In this document: piece after piece, positions 51,001 through 62,070 of the stretch | Numbering within the stretch: position 1 is the stretch's first letter | Layout of the letters: each line of letters starts with the position of its first letter | From: Agelaius tricolor | Taxonomy: Eukaryota; Chordata; Aves; Passeriformes; Icteridae | Length of the DNA: 64,000 bases | Assembly: GCA_023055355.1 (NCBI GenBank) | Contig: JALJCS010000015.1 | Coordinates: 20,449,516 to 20,513,515 of the forward strand | Direction: 5' to 3' | The notes under the pieces: model-generated | Told to the model about the DNA's origin: nothing | What the model saw: only the letters and a program-made list of their open reading frames with translations | The model's database searches: none | Program-made: the position numbers and the translations under genes

Positions 51001-54000
51001 CTGTAAGGATCAGCTGTGAACTCCCCTCTCACCCACCCACCGTGTCCCCCCACGGTGCTGCAGCCCCAGGAGCAGCAGAATTAAGCAGCAGAACCCCCTT
51101 TTGCCCAGCACTCTGGCTGCCAGCCCTGGATTTTGCCTTAGGCAGCTGAGCCGCAGCCAAATCCCATCTGTGGGACACGTTAGCGCCACAGCCCGAGCTG
51201 CAGTTGCGGTGAGCAGGGCCAGACCCTCCCTCCCCTTCCCTTGCCTGGCCGGGGGGGAGCAATCCCACAAAAACAGCAAGTCCCCAGTCTGGGAAGCACG
51301 CCGAGCCCGGCTGGTTGCAGTTAGGATAATGAGAAACATCTGGGCCGGGTGGTGGGAACAGCTGGGAGCGGGGTGCCAGGGCGGCCGGCGCGGCCGCTGC
51401 GCTCTTGGCACGGGGACAGCGGGGATGGATCCCAGCCTGCCTGGAGCCACAGGGCCACCAGTGCCTGCCAGGGCCTGCCAGTTCACCTTCCCCTGCTCCC
51501 ACGGAGCCCAAAATCCCTGCAAACTGACAGGAGGGGAGGGGGCTCTGCTGTCCCCCTCCAGCTCAGCCTGGAGCAAACCACACCAGCAGATTCCTGTGAT
51601 GAGCACAGACCTCCACTCATGGACCCCTGCTCTGGGGGGGCTGGGAAGCAGAGGTGGAAAAGGAGCTATTTTTGCACTTTTTAATTATTCCTTTGCTAGC
51701 AATGGACAGGGGACAGCGGGCTCAAGCATCTGCTGGCAGTGCCCATGCTGCCAGGCATGCCAGCACCAGGCAAATCCCTCTGGAGCAGGGTGACACTGCA
51801 GAGTCAGCACAAAATTAAAAGGCAAATAAAAAAAAAGGGGATTTTTTTAATGAATTTGCAATTGCAAGTGGCAACCAGCTGGGCTGACCCCTTGCTTTAT
51901 TGCAACCAGCCCTGGCCCTGCATGACTCCACACGTGTGAGGGCATCCCCAAAGGCACCCCCAAATGCCCTGTGCTGAAATGCTGCCATGAATCCCGCCCT
52001 GCCCAGGCTGGAGACCCACCTTGAGGAAGGGGATGACGAAGGGTCGCAGTGGGAAGTTGGTGGCCTCTTGGAGCTTGGCGTGAAACTCCTCGATGGTGAG
52101 GGTGGAGTTCTGTGGGGACAGCCTGGGCTCAGCACCCCTGGCACAGCACCCCGCACCCCTGGGGCACACCTGGCTGTTCCTCCCCCATTCCTGCTCCTCT
52201 GCCAGGCTCACAGGGAAACCACACTCAAGGGAAAACCACGCTCAAGGCTTCACTGGCCATGCCAGCAGCCAGGACCAACCCTGCGCTGGCTGTGCAGATC
52301 CCAGGAGACGCTGGGAAAACAACCCCCTTTCCTCCAGGATTTAGATCAATCTAGGCCACTCTTTCCCTTTTAGCTGCATCTCCATCCCCAAAAGAAAACC
52401 CAGGATCCCCAGACGTGGGGTCCCTGTGGCTGAGCCCAGGACGTACCACGAGCCCCAGGACGAGGGTGCGCACCCGCTCCCCGATCTCGGGGGAGATGTC
52501 GTTCCCAAACTGCTGCAGGGTGGTGAGGAAGCGCTTCAGCTTGGAGAGCTGGCGGGCACCACAGGCTGGAGGGAGCTGGTGGGTGGACAGGGAGGCGCTG
52601 GAGGAGGTGGCTGGCCCGTTGCTGAACCCGTTGGGGGTGGACGGAGCCCCATTGATGGCGGTTGGCGAGTGGCTGCTCCCGTTCATCACTGGGGAGACAG
52701 GGAATGGGGGTCAGAGCAGGTGGCTGTGCCATGGCACCGTGGGGATAAGGCTGGGATGGTAGGACCAGAGTGTCCTGCTGGGTCATGTGGGGCTGGCACC
52801 CCCTGGAGGGATTCAGGATGCTGGTGAATCCCTGGGGCTGCATCCTGGACTGGTGGGAGGGGAAGGAGGGGATGCAGAGCATCCCCCAGCATGGCGAGGG
52901 CCTGATCCAGCTCCTCAACAGCCAAGGGAAGGAGCTCCATCCTGCCCCTGGGGGAGCTGCTCAGCATTCCCAGAGAGAACCCGTGAGCCATTGCCCATGG
53001 AGCCCAGCCTGGCTTGCAGAACAGCAGTGCCACCTCTGTCCCCACTGCCCGCTCAGCAAGGACAGGAGCTGCCTGCACACCGCACACCGGCAGACCCAGG
53101 GGGGATATTCTGGGGTACCAACCACCAGAGTGGCAGACCCTGCTCTCCTGCACCAGCCCCATGTGAGCACAGGGACTTATCCCAGCTAGCACAGGTGACA
53201 ACAGATGTCACCCCTGACCTGAGGGCGCAGATGACAGCACACGGCACCCATGTCCTGATGGCGCGGGTGACAACACGCGTCACGCATGTCCTGATGGCGC
53301 AGGTGACAACACACAGCACACATGCCCCGACGTCATGGGTGACAACACATGTCACACAGGTCCCAACATCGTGGGTGACAACACACATTGCCCATGTCCT
53401 GACGGTGCAGGTGACAACATGTGTCACCCGTGTTCCAACATCGTGGGTGACAACAGGCATCGCCCATGTCCCAGTGGCACAGATGACAAGACATGTCACC
53501 CACATCCCAATGGCAGGGGTGACAAGATGCGTCACCCATGTCCCGATGCCACAGGTGACAGCACGTGTCACCCACGTGCCGATGGTGCGACACCCCCGTA
53601 CCCCAGCACGCATGCGCCTGTCCCCACTGGGACCCCCTGCACTGACCTGGGGGTGCCTGGGGGTGCTGCCCTGCCCTGCCCTGCCAGCCCTGCCTGCTCG
53701 GGGGGTCCCACTCCCCTCGCTCTCTGGCTGGGCAGCGCCCGCTGAAGAGGTGCCAAAAATAACCGGGCAGCCAGCAGGGCTTTATTGCCGCGACAGGTGC
53801 GTGCCCAAGTTGGACAGCACAGCACGGCACACGTGTCCCCGGGCCGGGCTGGGGCTCCCATCCCCGTGACCCGGCGGGGCAGGGCCGGGGGCTGTGCTCG
53901 GGTCTCTCATGAGAGCGGGTGTTTCATTTTACTTACAAAGACAGACCATCGACCATTTCAAGCAACCATGAAAACGGCCGCGAGGCAGAAACGTCGGAGG

Positions 54001-55491
54001 GCCAGCGTCTCGATCTGCAAGCAAAATAAAACACGCTATGATGAGAGAGCAGAGGGGGCAGCTCTCGGCCCGGGGCCCTGCACGGGATGCTCCTCACCAT
54101 GGGCAAAGCCACCAGACCCACCAGGGAGCCGGGTGCCTGCGTCCCACTGCAGCCACAGGGAGGGTTCAGGGGATGGATGCTCAGCTGCCTGATAAAGTCC
54201 TGACAGTTTAGGGACCAAATGAGGTCCCCCAAGGCCAAGAATAACTGAAATGTCGTGGTGTCCATGCCAAGCTGCTCCATGCCCCCAGCCTCGTGTCTCA
54301 AACCCTGCTCGAAGCTGAGCTGGGATGGAGAGGCCGCCGGCACCCCTGGGCCTGCATATTGAATCCTGCTCCGTGCTGAGCCATGGCAGAGAGGCTGCCT
54401 GCACCCCCAGCCCCGTGTCCTGAGCCCCTCTCTGTGCTGAGCCGTGGTGCAAAGGCCATTTGCAGCCCTGGTCCCTCATCCCAGAGCCAGCCACACCTGG
54501 GCTGCCACATCAGCACCGGGCTGGGATTGACACCCAAACCAACCAAGCACAGCCAAGCACAAACTGATTTCTAGAGTCCAGAAGCACTGCTGGGGGGCTA
54601 CAGGTGTCAGGGGATGGATCTTGGGGATTGTTTGGGGTTTTTTTCTTCTCCACTGGGTTTTTTCTGAGCAAGAAACAGCTACGAGCAAAACCTTGCACAC
54701 GTGTGTGTCCAGGAAAAGCCTCAGCAGAACTGAAGCAGCCACTGGCGGTGGCCACTGGCACTCCTGCCAGGGCCCAGCCTTGTCCCCTGCCTGTCTGGAT
54801 CCTGCACTGCCTGTGCCTTGTCCCTCCATGTGCCAGGACAGAGACACCAGCACAGTGACAGATCCCTGGTGCAAACCCTGCGGGTGTGCAATGAGCCCAC
54901 GTGCCTCTGGTGTCAGCACCACACTGGGTGGCTGTCCCCAGCCCAACTACAGACACTGAAACTCCCCCCTGGCATCCCCTGATGCCACCATGCCATAGCC
55001 TGGGCAGGACAAGGAGCTCCCAGCCACTGTGGCTGGCCACGACACCGCCCTGCCACCACTGGGTGCCACACGCAGAGGGACAGATGTGTCCCCACATGCA
55101 CGGGACCCACCACGGGGCCATCTCCGATCCACAGGAACTCCCACAACCCCCACCACCCTCCAACCACGCGCTGCCCTGTGCCAGCACTTGGTGAGTGGCT
55201 GGCAGGATGCCCCTGTCCCCTCACAGGAACATTCTCCAGCCATGGCTTGGCAATATGCACCTGAGGCCAGGCGCTGTCACCCGTGTCACCGCCAGCGCCG
55301 CGCTCCGAGCCGCGGGTGCCACGCGTCAGGAGGAGCTGGGGGCAGCCCCGGGCTGGCAGCCCGTGCCCAGGGTACTCACTGGTGCTGGGAGCGAAGGAGG
55401 GGTGGCGTGAGGCTCCCTGGGCGGCGGGCGGGGGCATGCTGGGTGGCGAGGAGCGCGCCTGCGTCTTCACGTCGGCCGGCGAGTCGGGCAT
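48028..55491 (-). CDS. CBFA2T3: CBFA2/RUNX1 partner transcriptional co-repressor 3 (MTG16/ETO2)
   Basis: Nuclear ETO-family corepressor that bridges DNA-bound factors (E proteins, TAL1/GATA complexes) to NCoR/HDACs. Exons in transcript order: 55511-55380 (coding from the ATG at 55491), 52688-52447, 52109-52020, 50653-50472, 50364-50117, 50016-49931, 49729-49531, 49385-49317, 49139-48949, 48303-48028. All joins are GT/AG and in frame: 564 residues from [11 protein letters not shown], near the 567-residue human isoform. NHR1/TAFH spans about 81-178 ([12 protein letters not shown] onward). NHR2, the tetramerisation helix, is about 310-365 ([19 protein letters not shown]). NHR3 is about 410-455. 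A C-terminal MYND zinc finger has all eight ligands (Cys475, 478, 486, 489, 495, 499, His507, Cys511). Exon 2 extends 5' of this ATG with an open phase-1 acceptor, so longer isoforms may start in exons outside the window. Confidence 0.96.
48395..48640. repeat. 20-bp tandem repeat, about 12 copies
   Basis: Consensus CCCAGAGTGTGCACATCCAT in CBFA2T3 intron 10, between the NHR3 exon and the MYND exon. Units alternate CCATCCC and CCACCCC variants. Confidence 0.93.
53190..53595. repeat. 36-bp minisatellite, about 11 copies, with an inverted repeat per unit
   Basis: Consensus parts ATGTCCTGATGGCGCAGGTG and ACAACACGCGTCACCC. A GTGAC-N7-GTCAC inverted repeat recurs in most units, extended to GGTGAC-N7-GTCACC in several (e.g. 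from 53410). It lies in CBFA2T3 intron 2. Being 12 codons long, it stays in register on both strands. Confidence 0.94.
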
Positions 55492-56039
55492 GGCTGCGGT
55501 CTCCGCGTTATCTGCGGGAAGAGGGCACGGGGAGGTGAGCGGGGTGTGCCAGGCAGGGCTGGGATTCCCTGGCAAACAGAGGTCAGGGGCACAGGGGGCA
55601 CTTGGGGACATCAGGCTGGCTTGGGCATCGCCGGTGCCGCTGTAGAACTCGGGTAACGGGGACGGTGCCCGGTGTCCTGTGTGCCACAGGGCGGTGGGGA
55701 GGGTATGGAGCTGCTGCTCATCTGCACAGTGCCCTGTGTGGGGACACAGTGCTGGCACCACTCTGCCCCTGCAGTGCCAAGCCTGCCCCAGCCTGTGTCA
55801 CATCACTGCTGTCACAGCACAGCACCGTCCTGACACATCCTGGGAATTCCTGCTGCCTGCTGACCCCTCACCATCCCTGGCAGCATCACCCAGGGCTGGC
55901 ACAGCCCCTGGCAGGGACTGTGGGGTCATTACAACCACTCTTTAGTGGCAATGACAACAGCAGGAGCCACACATCCATGTGGACTGTCCTGCCCACACCT
56001 GAGTGGCCCTGCAAGGGCAGGTCCTGCAATCCAGGGACT

Positions 56040-56092
56040 CTGGAGCTCCATCACCATCACCATCATCACCATCACCATCATCACCATCATCC
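56040..56092. repeat. CAT/CAC trinucleotide microsatellite
   Basis: Interspersed CAT and CAC triplets over about 50 bp in the CBFA2T3 5' intron. Confidence 0.9.
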
Positions 56093-57812
56093 CCGTGGGC
56101 ATTGCCGCCTCCCTCCCAGCCCCAAATGACTCCCAGCAGTGCATTCCCTGCCAAGGGGGGAGTGTGCCAGCACCATCCCCTGCAGACACAGCCCCGGGGC
56201 AGGCTCTGGGCCCCCTGGCTGCCACGCTGGCCCTGACGGGTGGCCACAAGTGCTGGCAGCTGTGGGGATCTGTCACCATCACCGTGCCCGCGCCGCCGCC
56301 AGCTCCGGCCAAAGATGGAAGAGGCCACCACGGCCACCCCTGGCCATGGGGACCCCCTGTGCCTGGCTGATAACCACTAATCCAATATTCATCCTAAATC
56401 CAGGGCAACTGTGGGGACATGAATTGAACCTGGCCACAGCACTTTGGCTGGGCTAAGTAAAAGCAGGGCCTGATCCCCACCGAGATGCCATGGGGGTTGT
56501 GCTGCAGGCAGTGGCACACAGAGCACCAGGAGATGGTGGCAGGAGCCAAAATCTCAGCTGGTCACCCACAGAATCCTTCTGGAAGGCTCCAGCATCATGG
56601 TATCCCTCTCTGTCCACAGCAGACTAGAATGCTGCAGTTCCCTGTTCCTTGCTCCCTCCTCCCTGCCCAGCCACAGGAGAAACCCCAAGACCTTGCAGCT
56701 TCCCTCCCCCCAAAACCTCAGCTTCCTTACAGGGCCTGCCAGAAGAAATGATTTGTTTAGAAAAACTTTTATTTTCCTTTTTGTGAAATGTCCATCTCTG
56801 GGCAAAACTCCTCCAGCCTTCCAGGCTTCCCCTGTCACTCAGCGGAGCAGGATCCAGCTCTGACAGCAGAGGACGAGCCCTGAGTGTGCACAGGGGTCAC
56901 AGCTGCAGCACCTGGATCCCACACGATCCTTGCCTGCATCCCTGGCACCATCCCTGTCCCTGTCACACCCCTGGCAGCATCCTGGCCTGCATCCCTGGCC
57001 AGGTCCCTGCCTGCATCCCCATCCCAGCCCCGACTCCCTGCACATTCCCACACCAAGGAGAAAGCATGGACTCATTCATCCTGGCACTGACACGGCTTTT
57101 TCACAGCTTCCCATCAGCAGGAAAGTTTCCACCAAGCTGAGCAAGCACTCAGGGAAATGGGGCCTGGTTCTGGTTTTTCTTGTGTTTTCTTTTTTGCCTA
57201 AATTTTCCCTGAGGTGTTTGCAACCCAAACACAGCCAGGCAGGCACAAGAATGGTCCCAAATCCAATGGGATACAGAGCTTGGAATGCCCAGAGGAGCCA
57301 ACCACAGCTGTGCCAGCAACCCAGGTCCTCTGCAGGATGGGATGAGCTCCAGGGGAGCAAAGGAGGTTCTGGGGAGCAAAGTGCAGCCTCCCCTCAGCAC
57401 CTTCAACCAGCGATTCCCCAGCACAGCTCCACCTCCACCTCCACCTCCACTGGAATGATTTTTCCCTCTATTTTTTTCTCTCTTTGGGGTAATTTGTCCC
57501 AGCCGCTCAGGGCCGTGTCTGTTTTCCTCCATCTGGTTTCCATTAGGTCTGTGCAGCCCAGATGAATAAGTAATAATATAAAAATAAAAGGATTAGTATT
57601 TTCTGCTGGGCCGGCGGGAGCGGCCGCTCCCCACCCAGCCCCCGGGGCCGGCGGATGCGGGACCCCCACACCCCCCGTGTGACCCCGAGCCCCCCATTTG
57701 TCACACGGCAGGGAGGGTTCAACCCCCGGGGCAGGGTCCCTGCCGGGTGACACTGTCACACATTCCAATGGGCACACGGAGGAGCAGGAGCAGCGCCACG
57801 GGGCTGGCAGCC

Positions 57813-57868
57813 GTCCCATCCCATCCCATCCCATCCCATCCCATCCCAGCCCATCCCAGCCCAGCCTG
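57813..57868. repeat. CCCAT pentanucleotide microsatellite
   Basis: About eight CCCAT units grading into CCCAGCCCAT variants. Confidence 0.9.
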
Positions 57869-58398
57869 TGCTGTTTCCCACAGCCCCAGGGAGCCCATCC
57901 AGCCACCACGAGCCTTGTTCTGCCTCTTCCCGGGCAACAAGTGGGATGTGCCAGCTCCAGGGTGAGAGCAGAGCGCCCGGGCCGGCTGCCCTGCCCTCCT
58001 TTCCCCAGGGATGGGGCTGAGGCAGGCACGGAGCTGCTCTGGATGTGGCCGCTGGAAAGCCCCGGCTCCCTGCAGGCAAAGCTGCCCGGGCGAGGAAGGG
58101 GTTAAAGGGAATTCAGCGCCCAGCATCCTTCATGCTCACCAAATGGCCACAAATGAAATCCAGATGCTGGAGGCGACGTCTCCCCAAGCCAGGCTGCCTG
58201 CGAAACAAAGGCAGGGAAGCATTCCTGCTCCTCAGCTGCCGCAGCCAGCGCGGCCAAGAACAACTCCCCGATAAGATGGCAGGGCAGGAGCTGTCCCAGC
58301 TGGAGCAGGTTTGGAATTGGAAGCGTGCAGTGCCTGAGGCCGGGCAGCAGCGCCAGCCACGTGCACCAGCCCGGCAGAGCTGCTGGGACCTCAGGGCA

Positions 58399-58523
58399 CC
58401 ATCAGCTCCCTCCTGCCCTGCACCCATCCTGTTCTGATCTCTGGGATCAGCTCCCTCCTGCCCTGCACCCATCCTGATCTCTGGGATCAGCTCCCTCCTG
58501 CCCTGCACCCATCCTGATCTCCT
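58399..58523. repeat. 40-bp tandem repeat, about 3 copies
   Basis: ATCAGCTCCCTCCTGCCCTG then CACCCATCCTGATCTCTGGG, repeated from 58399. The first copy carries a few extra bases. CBFA2T3 5' intron. Confidence 0.92.
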
Positions 58524-58644
58524 CCCTAAGGCCACGGTGACACAGGTGACACAGGTGACACAGGCAGCTTGGAGTTCATCCCCAGTTGCACTTGGAGCAG
58601 CACAAGGCAGGAGTGCAGCTGTGGGATGGGTTTAGATTGGAGAT

Positions 58645-58815
58645 TGGGAAGGAATCCTACCCTGGGAGGCTGGGGAGGCCCTGGATCCCTGAAGTGCCCA
58701 AGGCCAGGCTGGACAGGGCTTGGAGCACCCTGGGATGGTGGAAGGTGTCCCTGCCATGGCAGGGCAATGAGGTGAGCTTTAAGGCCCCTCTCAATCCAAA
58801 CCATTCCATGATGAT
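58645..58815 (+). mobile_element. CR1 LINE 3' fragment
   Basis: CCAAGGCCAGGCTGGACAGG, CCCTGCCATGGCAGGGCAAT and terminal CCAAACCATTCCATGATGAT in plus orientation. Confidence 0.8.
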
Positions 58816-59084
58816 GCTGCAGGGATGCTGCCCACCCATCACTGGGGTGTTCCAGGTGCTCATTTTGGGGAGCCAGCCCAGCAGGGAGCAATCCACATCC
58901 AGCACTCACCAGCACAAATGAAGCCCTTCAAAAGGAACTCCAATTAATCAAACTCTGCACAATCTGTAAAGGAACCCAGATCCAGGCAGCTCCAGTCCTG
59001 GGCAGCCCCTGCAGGTCACCCCCAGGGGCATCCTGAGACAGCTCCTGTGCCCCTGGCCCAGCTGGGACATCTCCCAGCAGCACA

Positions 59085-60095
59085 ATCCCAGGGTAAAGCA
59101 CATTTCCCCAGCTCAGATACATCCCAATTTCCCAAGGTAAAGCACATTTCCCCAGCTCAGATACATCCCAATTTCCCAAGGTAAAGCACATTTCCTCAGC
59201 TCAGGTACATCCCAATTTCCCAAGGTAAAGCACATTTCCTCAGCTCAGGTACATCCCAATTTCCCAAGGTAAAGCACATTTCCCCAGCTCAGATACACCC
59301 CAATTTCCTAGGATAAAGCACATTTCCCCAGCTCAGATACACCCCAATTTCCTAGGGTAAAGCACATTTCCTCAGCTCAGATACACCCCAATTTCCCAGG
59401 ATAAAGCACATTTCCCTAGCTCAGGTACACCCCAATTTCCCAGGATAAAGCACATTTCCCCAGCTCAGATACACCCCAATTTCCTAGGGTAAAGCACCTT
59501 TCCCCAGCTCAGATACACCCCAATTTCCTAGGATAAAGCACATTTCCCCAGCTCAGGTACACCCCAATTTCCCAGGATAAAGCACATTTCCCTAGCTCAG
59601 GTACACCCCAATTTCCCAAGGTAAAGCACATTTCCCCAGCTCAGGTACACCCCAATTTCCTAGGATAAAGCACATTTCCCTAGCTCAGGTACACCCCAAT
59701 TTCCCAAGGTAAAGCACATTTCCCCAGCTCAGATACACCCCAATTTCCCAGGGTAAAGCACATTTCCCCAGCTCAGGTACACCCCAATTTCCTAGGATAA
59801 AGCACATTTCCTCAGCTCAGGTACACCCCAATTTCCCAGGGTAAAGCACATTTCCTCAGCTCAGGTACACCCCAATTTCCCAGGGTAAAGCACATTTCCT
59901 CAGCTCAGGTACACCCCAATTTCCCAGGGTAAAGCACATTTCCCCAGCTCAGGTACACCCCAATTTCCTAGGATAAAGCACATTTCCCCAGCTCAGATAC
60001 ACCCCAATTTCCTAGGATAAAGCACATTTCCCCAGCTCAGGTACACCCCAATTTCCTAGGATAAAGCACATTTCCCCAGCTCAGGTACACCCCAG
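59085..60095. repeat. 44-bp minisatellite, about 23 copies
   Basis: Unit parts CCCAATTTCCCAAGGTAAAG and CACATTTCCCCAGCTCAGAT plus ACAT/ACAC; the early unit starts (59123, 59167, 59211) are exactly 44 bp apart. Variants (CTAGGATAAAG, CAGGGTAAAG, AGGTACA) are intermixed. CBFA2T3 5' intron. Confidence 0.96.
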
Positions 60096-60469
60096 CTGGC
60101 TTTGCTTTCCGAGCACCCACATCCTGCAGTGCCAGCCCTGCTGGCAGATGCCCCACGGGCACCAACTCCCAGCAGGTCCCAAGCCCTGCAGTGTGGCAGG
60201 GACAGCACAGCTCCACACGGGACAGCAGCACCCACAGCCAGGCTCTCCACTCACCCCAAGCCCCAAAATCCCAGTTTTTAACCCAAACCCACCCAGCCAG
60301 GGACCCAAAGCAGCTGGCTCAGTGCCACCAAGGCAGTGCCAGCAGCTCCCGCTCGCCCCGAGCTGGCGTGGCTGGGGCTGGGGATGGGTTTGATTTTTCC
60401 TTGAAACAACAACAAAAAAGCCAAAAGAAAAAAAAAAAGAAAAAAAAAAAAAAAAAAGGTGCCCTCTCT

Positions 60470-60620
60470 GTTTTACAAGCCTTCATTTGCTATTGTTTAT
60501 GTAAACAGGTAAATTGTTTCGTATCTCAATTAAAAACATCTGCCACATAAATGAATACCAATTAACTCATCCTGTTTTTAATTACTCTGTTAATTACACA
60601 CAGGCAGCAAAAAGGATGGC
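60470..60620. promoter_or_regulatory. Candidate enhancer with forkhead inverted repeat, CBFA2T3 5' intron
   Basis: TGTTTATGTAAACA (60494-60507) is an inverted pair of forkhead cores containing GTAAACA. It is followed by ACATCTG (E-box), ACCAATTAACTC and TTTTTAATTACTCTGTTAAT. The surroundings are GC-rich repeats, so this AT-rich island is conspicuous. Confidence 0.4.
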
Positions 60621-60719
60621 AGGGGAATAGGGAAAGCATGCTTACACCCCCCCTTCCCACCTTGCTCTTGGCAAGGATCCGAAATGTGCCCAGATAATGA
60701 TGGATTAAGGTGAAAACCG

Positions 60720-62070
60720 TGGCTCCCGGCCAGCTCCGGCGTGGCGGCTCCTCCCGGGGCTCCTCGCACGGGGATTTCCCGGGACCCTCCGGAGAGGTTT
60801 TGGAAACCCCAAGCCCCACGGGATGCCCCAAAATCGAGGTGGCCCAGCCCTGCTGGCACTCCCGGTGCCAGCCCCGTGCTCCTTCTCCAAACGTGCCCGC
60901 AGAACTTTGGGATGGCGAGAGGAACGAGGAGGCAGCGTCCCCGTGGACCGAGCGCATCCTTGTGCCCTCCTGGCGCACGGGGGTGGCACGGGGTGGGTGC
61001 ATCCCTGGCGAGGGACCCCGGGCGCCGCCGGCCCCCCCGGCTGCGGGAAGCTTTCCAAGCGAGCAGATGGGGCAGGGAGCGGCGGCAGGAGGAGGAGGAG
61101 AGCAGAAAAGGCTATTTTCTCACGCTACATATTTTACAAGTCGAACATTTTGTGCATTTCAGCCCTGCCTGTAAAAGCATCTCGGCCTCAGCCCCGGGAC
61201 TCGGCGGCGGAGCCTGTGAGTCAACAGCGGCTGGCGACGACGTGGCTGCTGGCGGGGGGACGGGCGGGAGGAGGGGTCCCCCCCACACACAGGGGCAGTT
61301 CGGGGGGTCCCCCTGACCAGCAGCACCCAGCCAGAGCACAGTATCTGCCGCAGCGCGGTGCCTGCTGCCATCACGGGATTGATCCCACCGGGGTGGCACA
61401 GGGATGTGGGCGCGCACACCCACCCACCCTGCTGCTCCCCAGCTGCCTTACACTCCTGGAAATTAAATATCCTGGCTAAACACCAGGAGTAAACAGTGCC
61501 GCGGGCAGCCCGAACACCTGGAGAGGAGCAGGGCTGGGGCTGACCCTGCCGGAGCCGCCCCCACCCAGGAAACACCCACGCCTGGGCTGCACCATCCCCC
61601 GGAGCACTGCCAGGGGAGCGCCCCAAAACGGGCCGAGCGCCCCAAAACGGGCCCCGCGCCCCAAAACCGGCCCCGCGCCCCAAAACCATCCCCGCGCCCC
61701 AAAAACGGCCCCGTGCCCCAAACCGGCCCCGCGCCCCAAAACCGGCCCCGCGCCCCAAAACCGGCCCCGTGTCCCAAAACGGGCCCCGCGCCCCAAAACC
61801 GGCCCCGCGCCCCGAGCCGGGATTTCTGCAGCCCCGTGCGGGGGATGCTCGTGCCCCAAGGCGGCCCCGATGGCCGGAGCAGCGACAAGCGGCGCACGCA
61901 GGGGGCTCGGGGCATGCTGGAGGCAGAGAGCGGCTGGAGAAGGAAAAGCTCCCCCTGCACCCGCGGCTCCGGTGCCGGCAGCGTGGGAACACCGAGGCAG
62001 AGCCGCTCCCCGAGCCGGTACCGGCTCCGGGGGGTGCCGGATCCGGCCGCGCTCTCCCGCAGCCTCGGGC
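60720..62070. promoter_or_regulatory. Large CpG island-like zone in CBFA2T3 5' region
   Basis: About 1.3 kb of CpG-dense sequence with an AP-1 consensus (TGAGTCA near 61217) and an internal CpG minisatellite (61612-61815). It sits upstream of CBFA2T3 exon 2 and is a candidate internal promoter or enhancer. There is no coding evidence on either strand. Confidence 0.35.
61612..61815. repeat. 18-19 bp CpG-rich minisatellite, about 11 copies
   Basis: Consensus GGCCCCGCGCCCCAAAACC inside the large CpG-rich zone upstream of CBFA2T3 exon 2. Each copy carries at least one CpG. Confidence 0.93.

Noticed and set aside
49887..51149. 420-codon plus-strand ORF
   Set aside because: Antisense of CBFA2T3 exons 5-7 in GC-rich sequence. 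The minus-strand exons have correct splice sites and match the ETO family.
53053..53613. ORFs rich in VTHVxT / WVTRVV repeats on both strands
   Set aside because: A 36-bp tandem repeat (12 codons) in an intron makes periodic peptides on either strand.
59085..60095. CRISPR-like regular repeats
   Set aside because: Units are contiguous with no unique spacers and the genome is vertebrate; this is a minisatellite.
61112..61190. CTKCSTCKIC cysteine cluster on the minus strand
   Set aside because: It is the end of an ORF running through CpG-rich intron/promoter sequence; no start, splice or zinc-finger family context.
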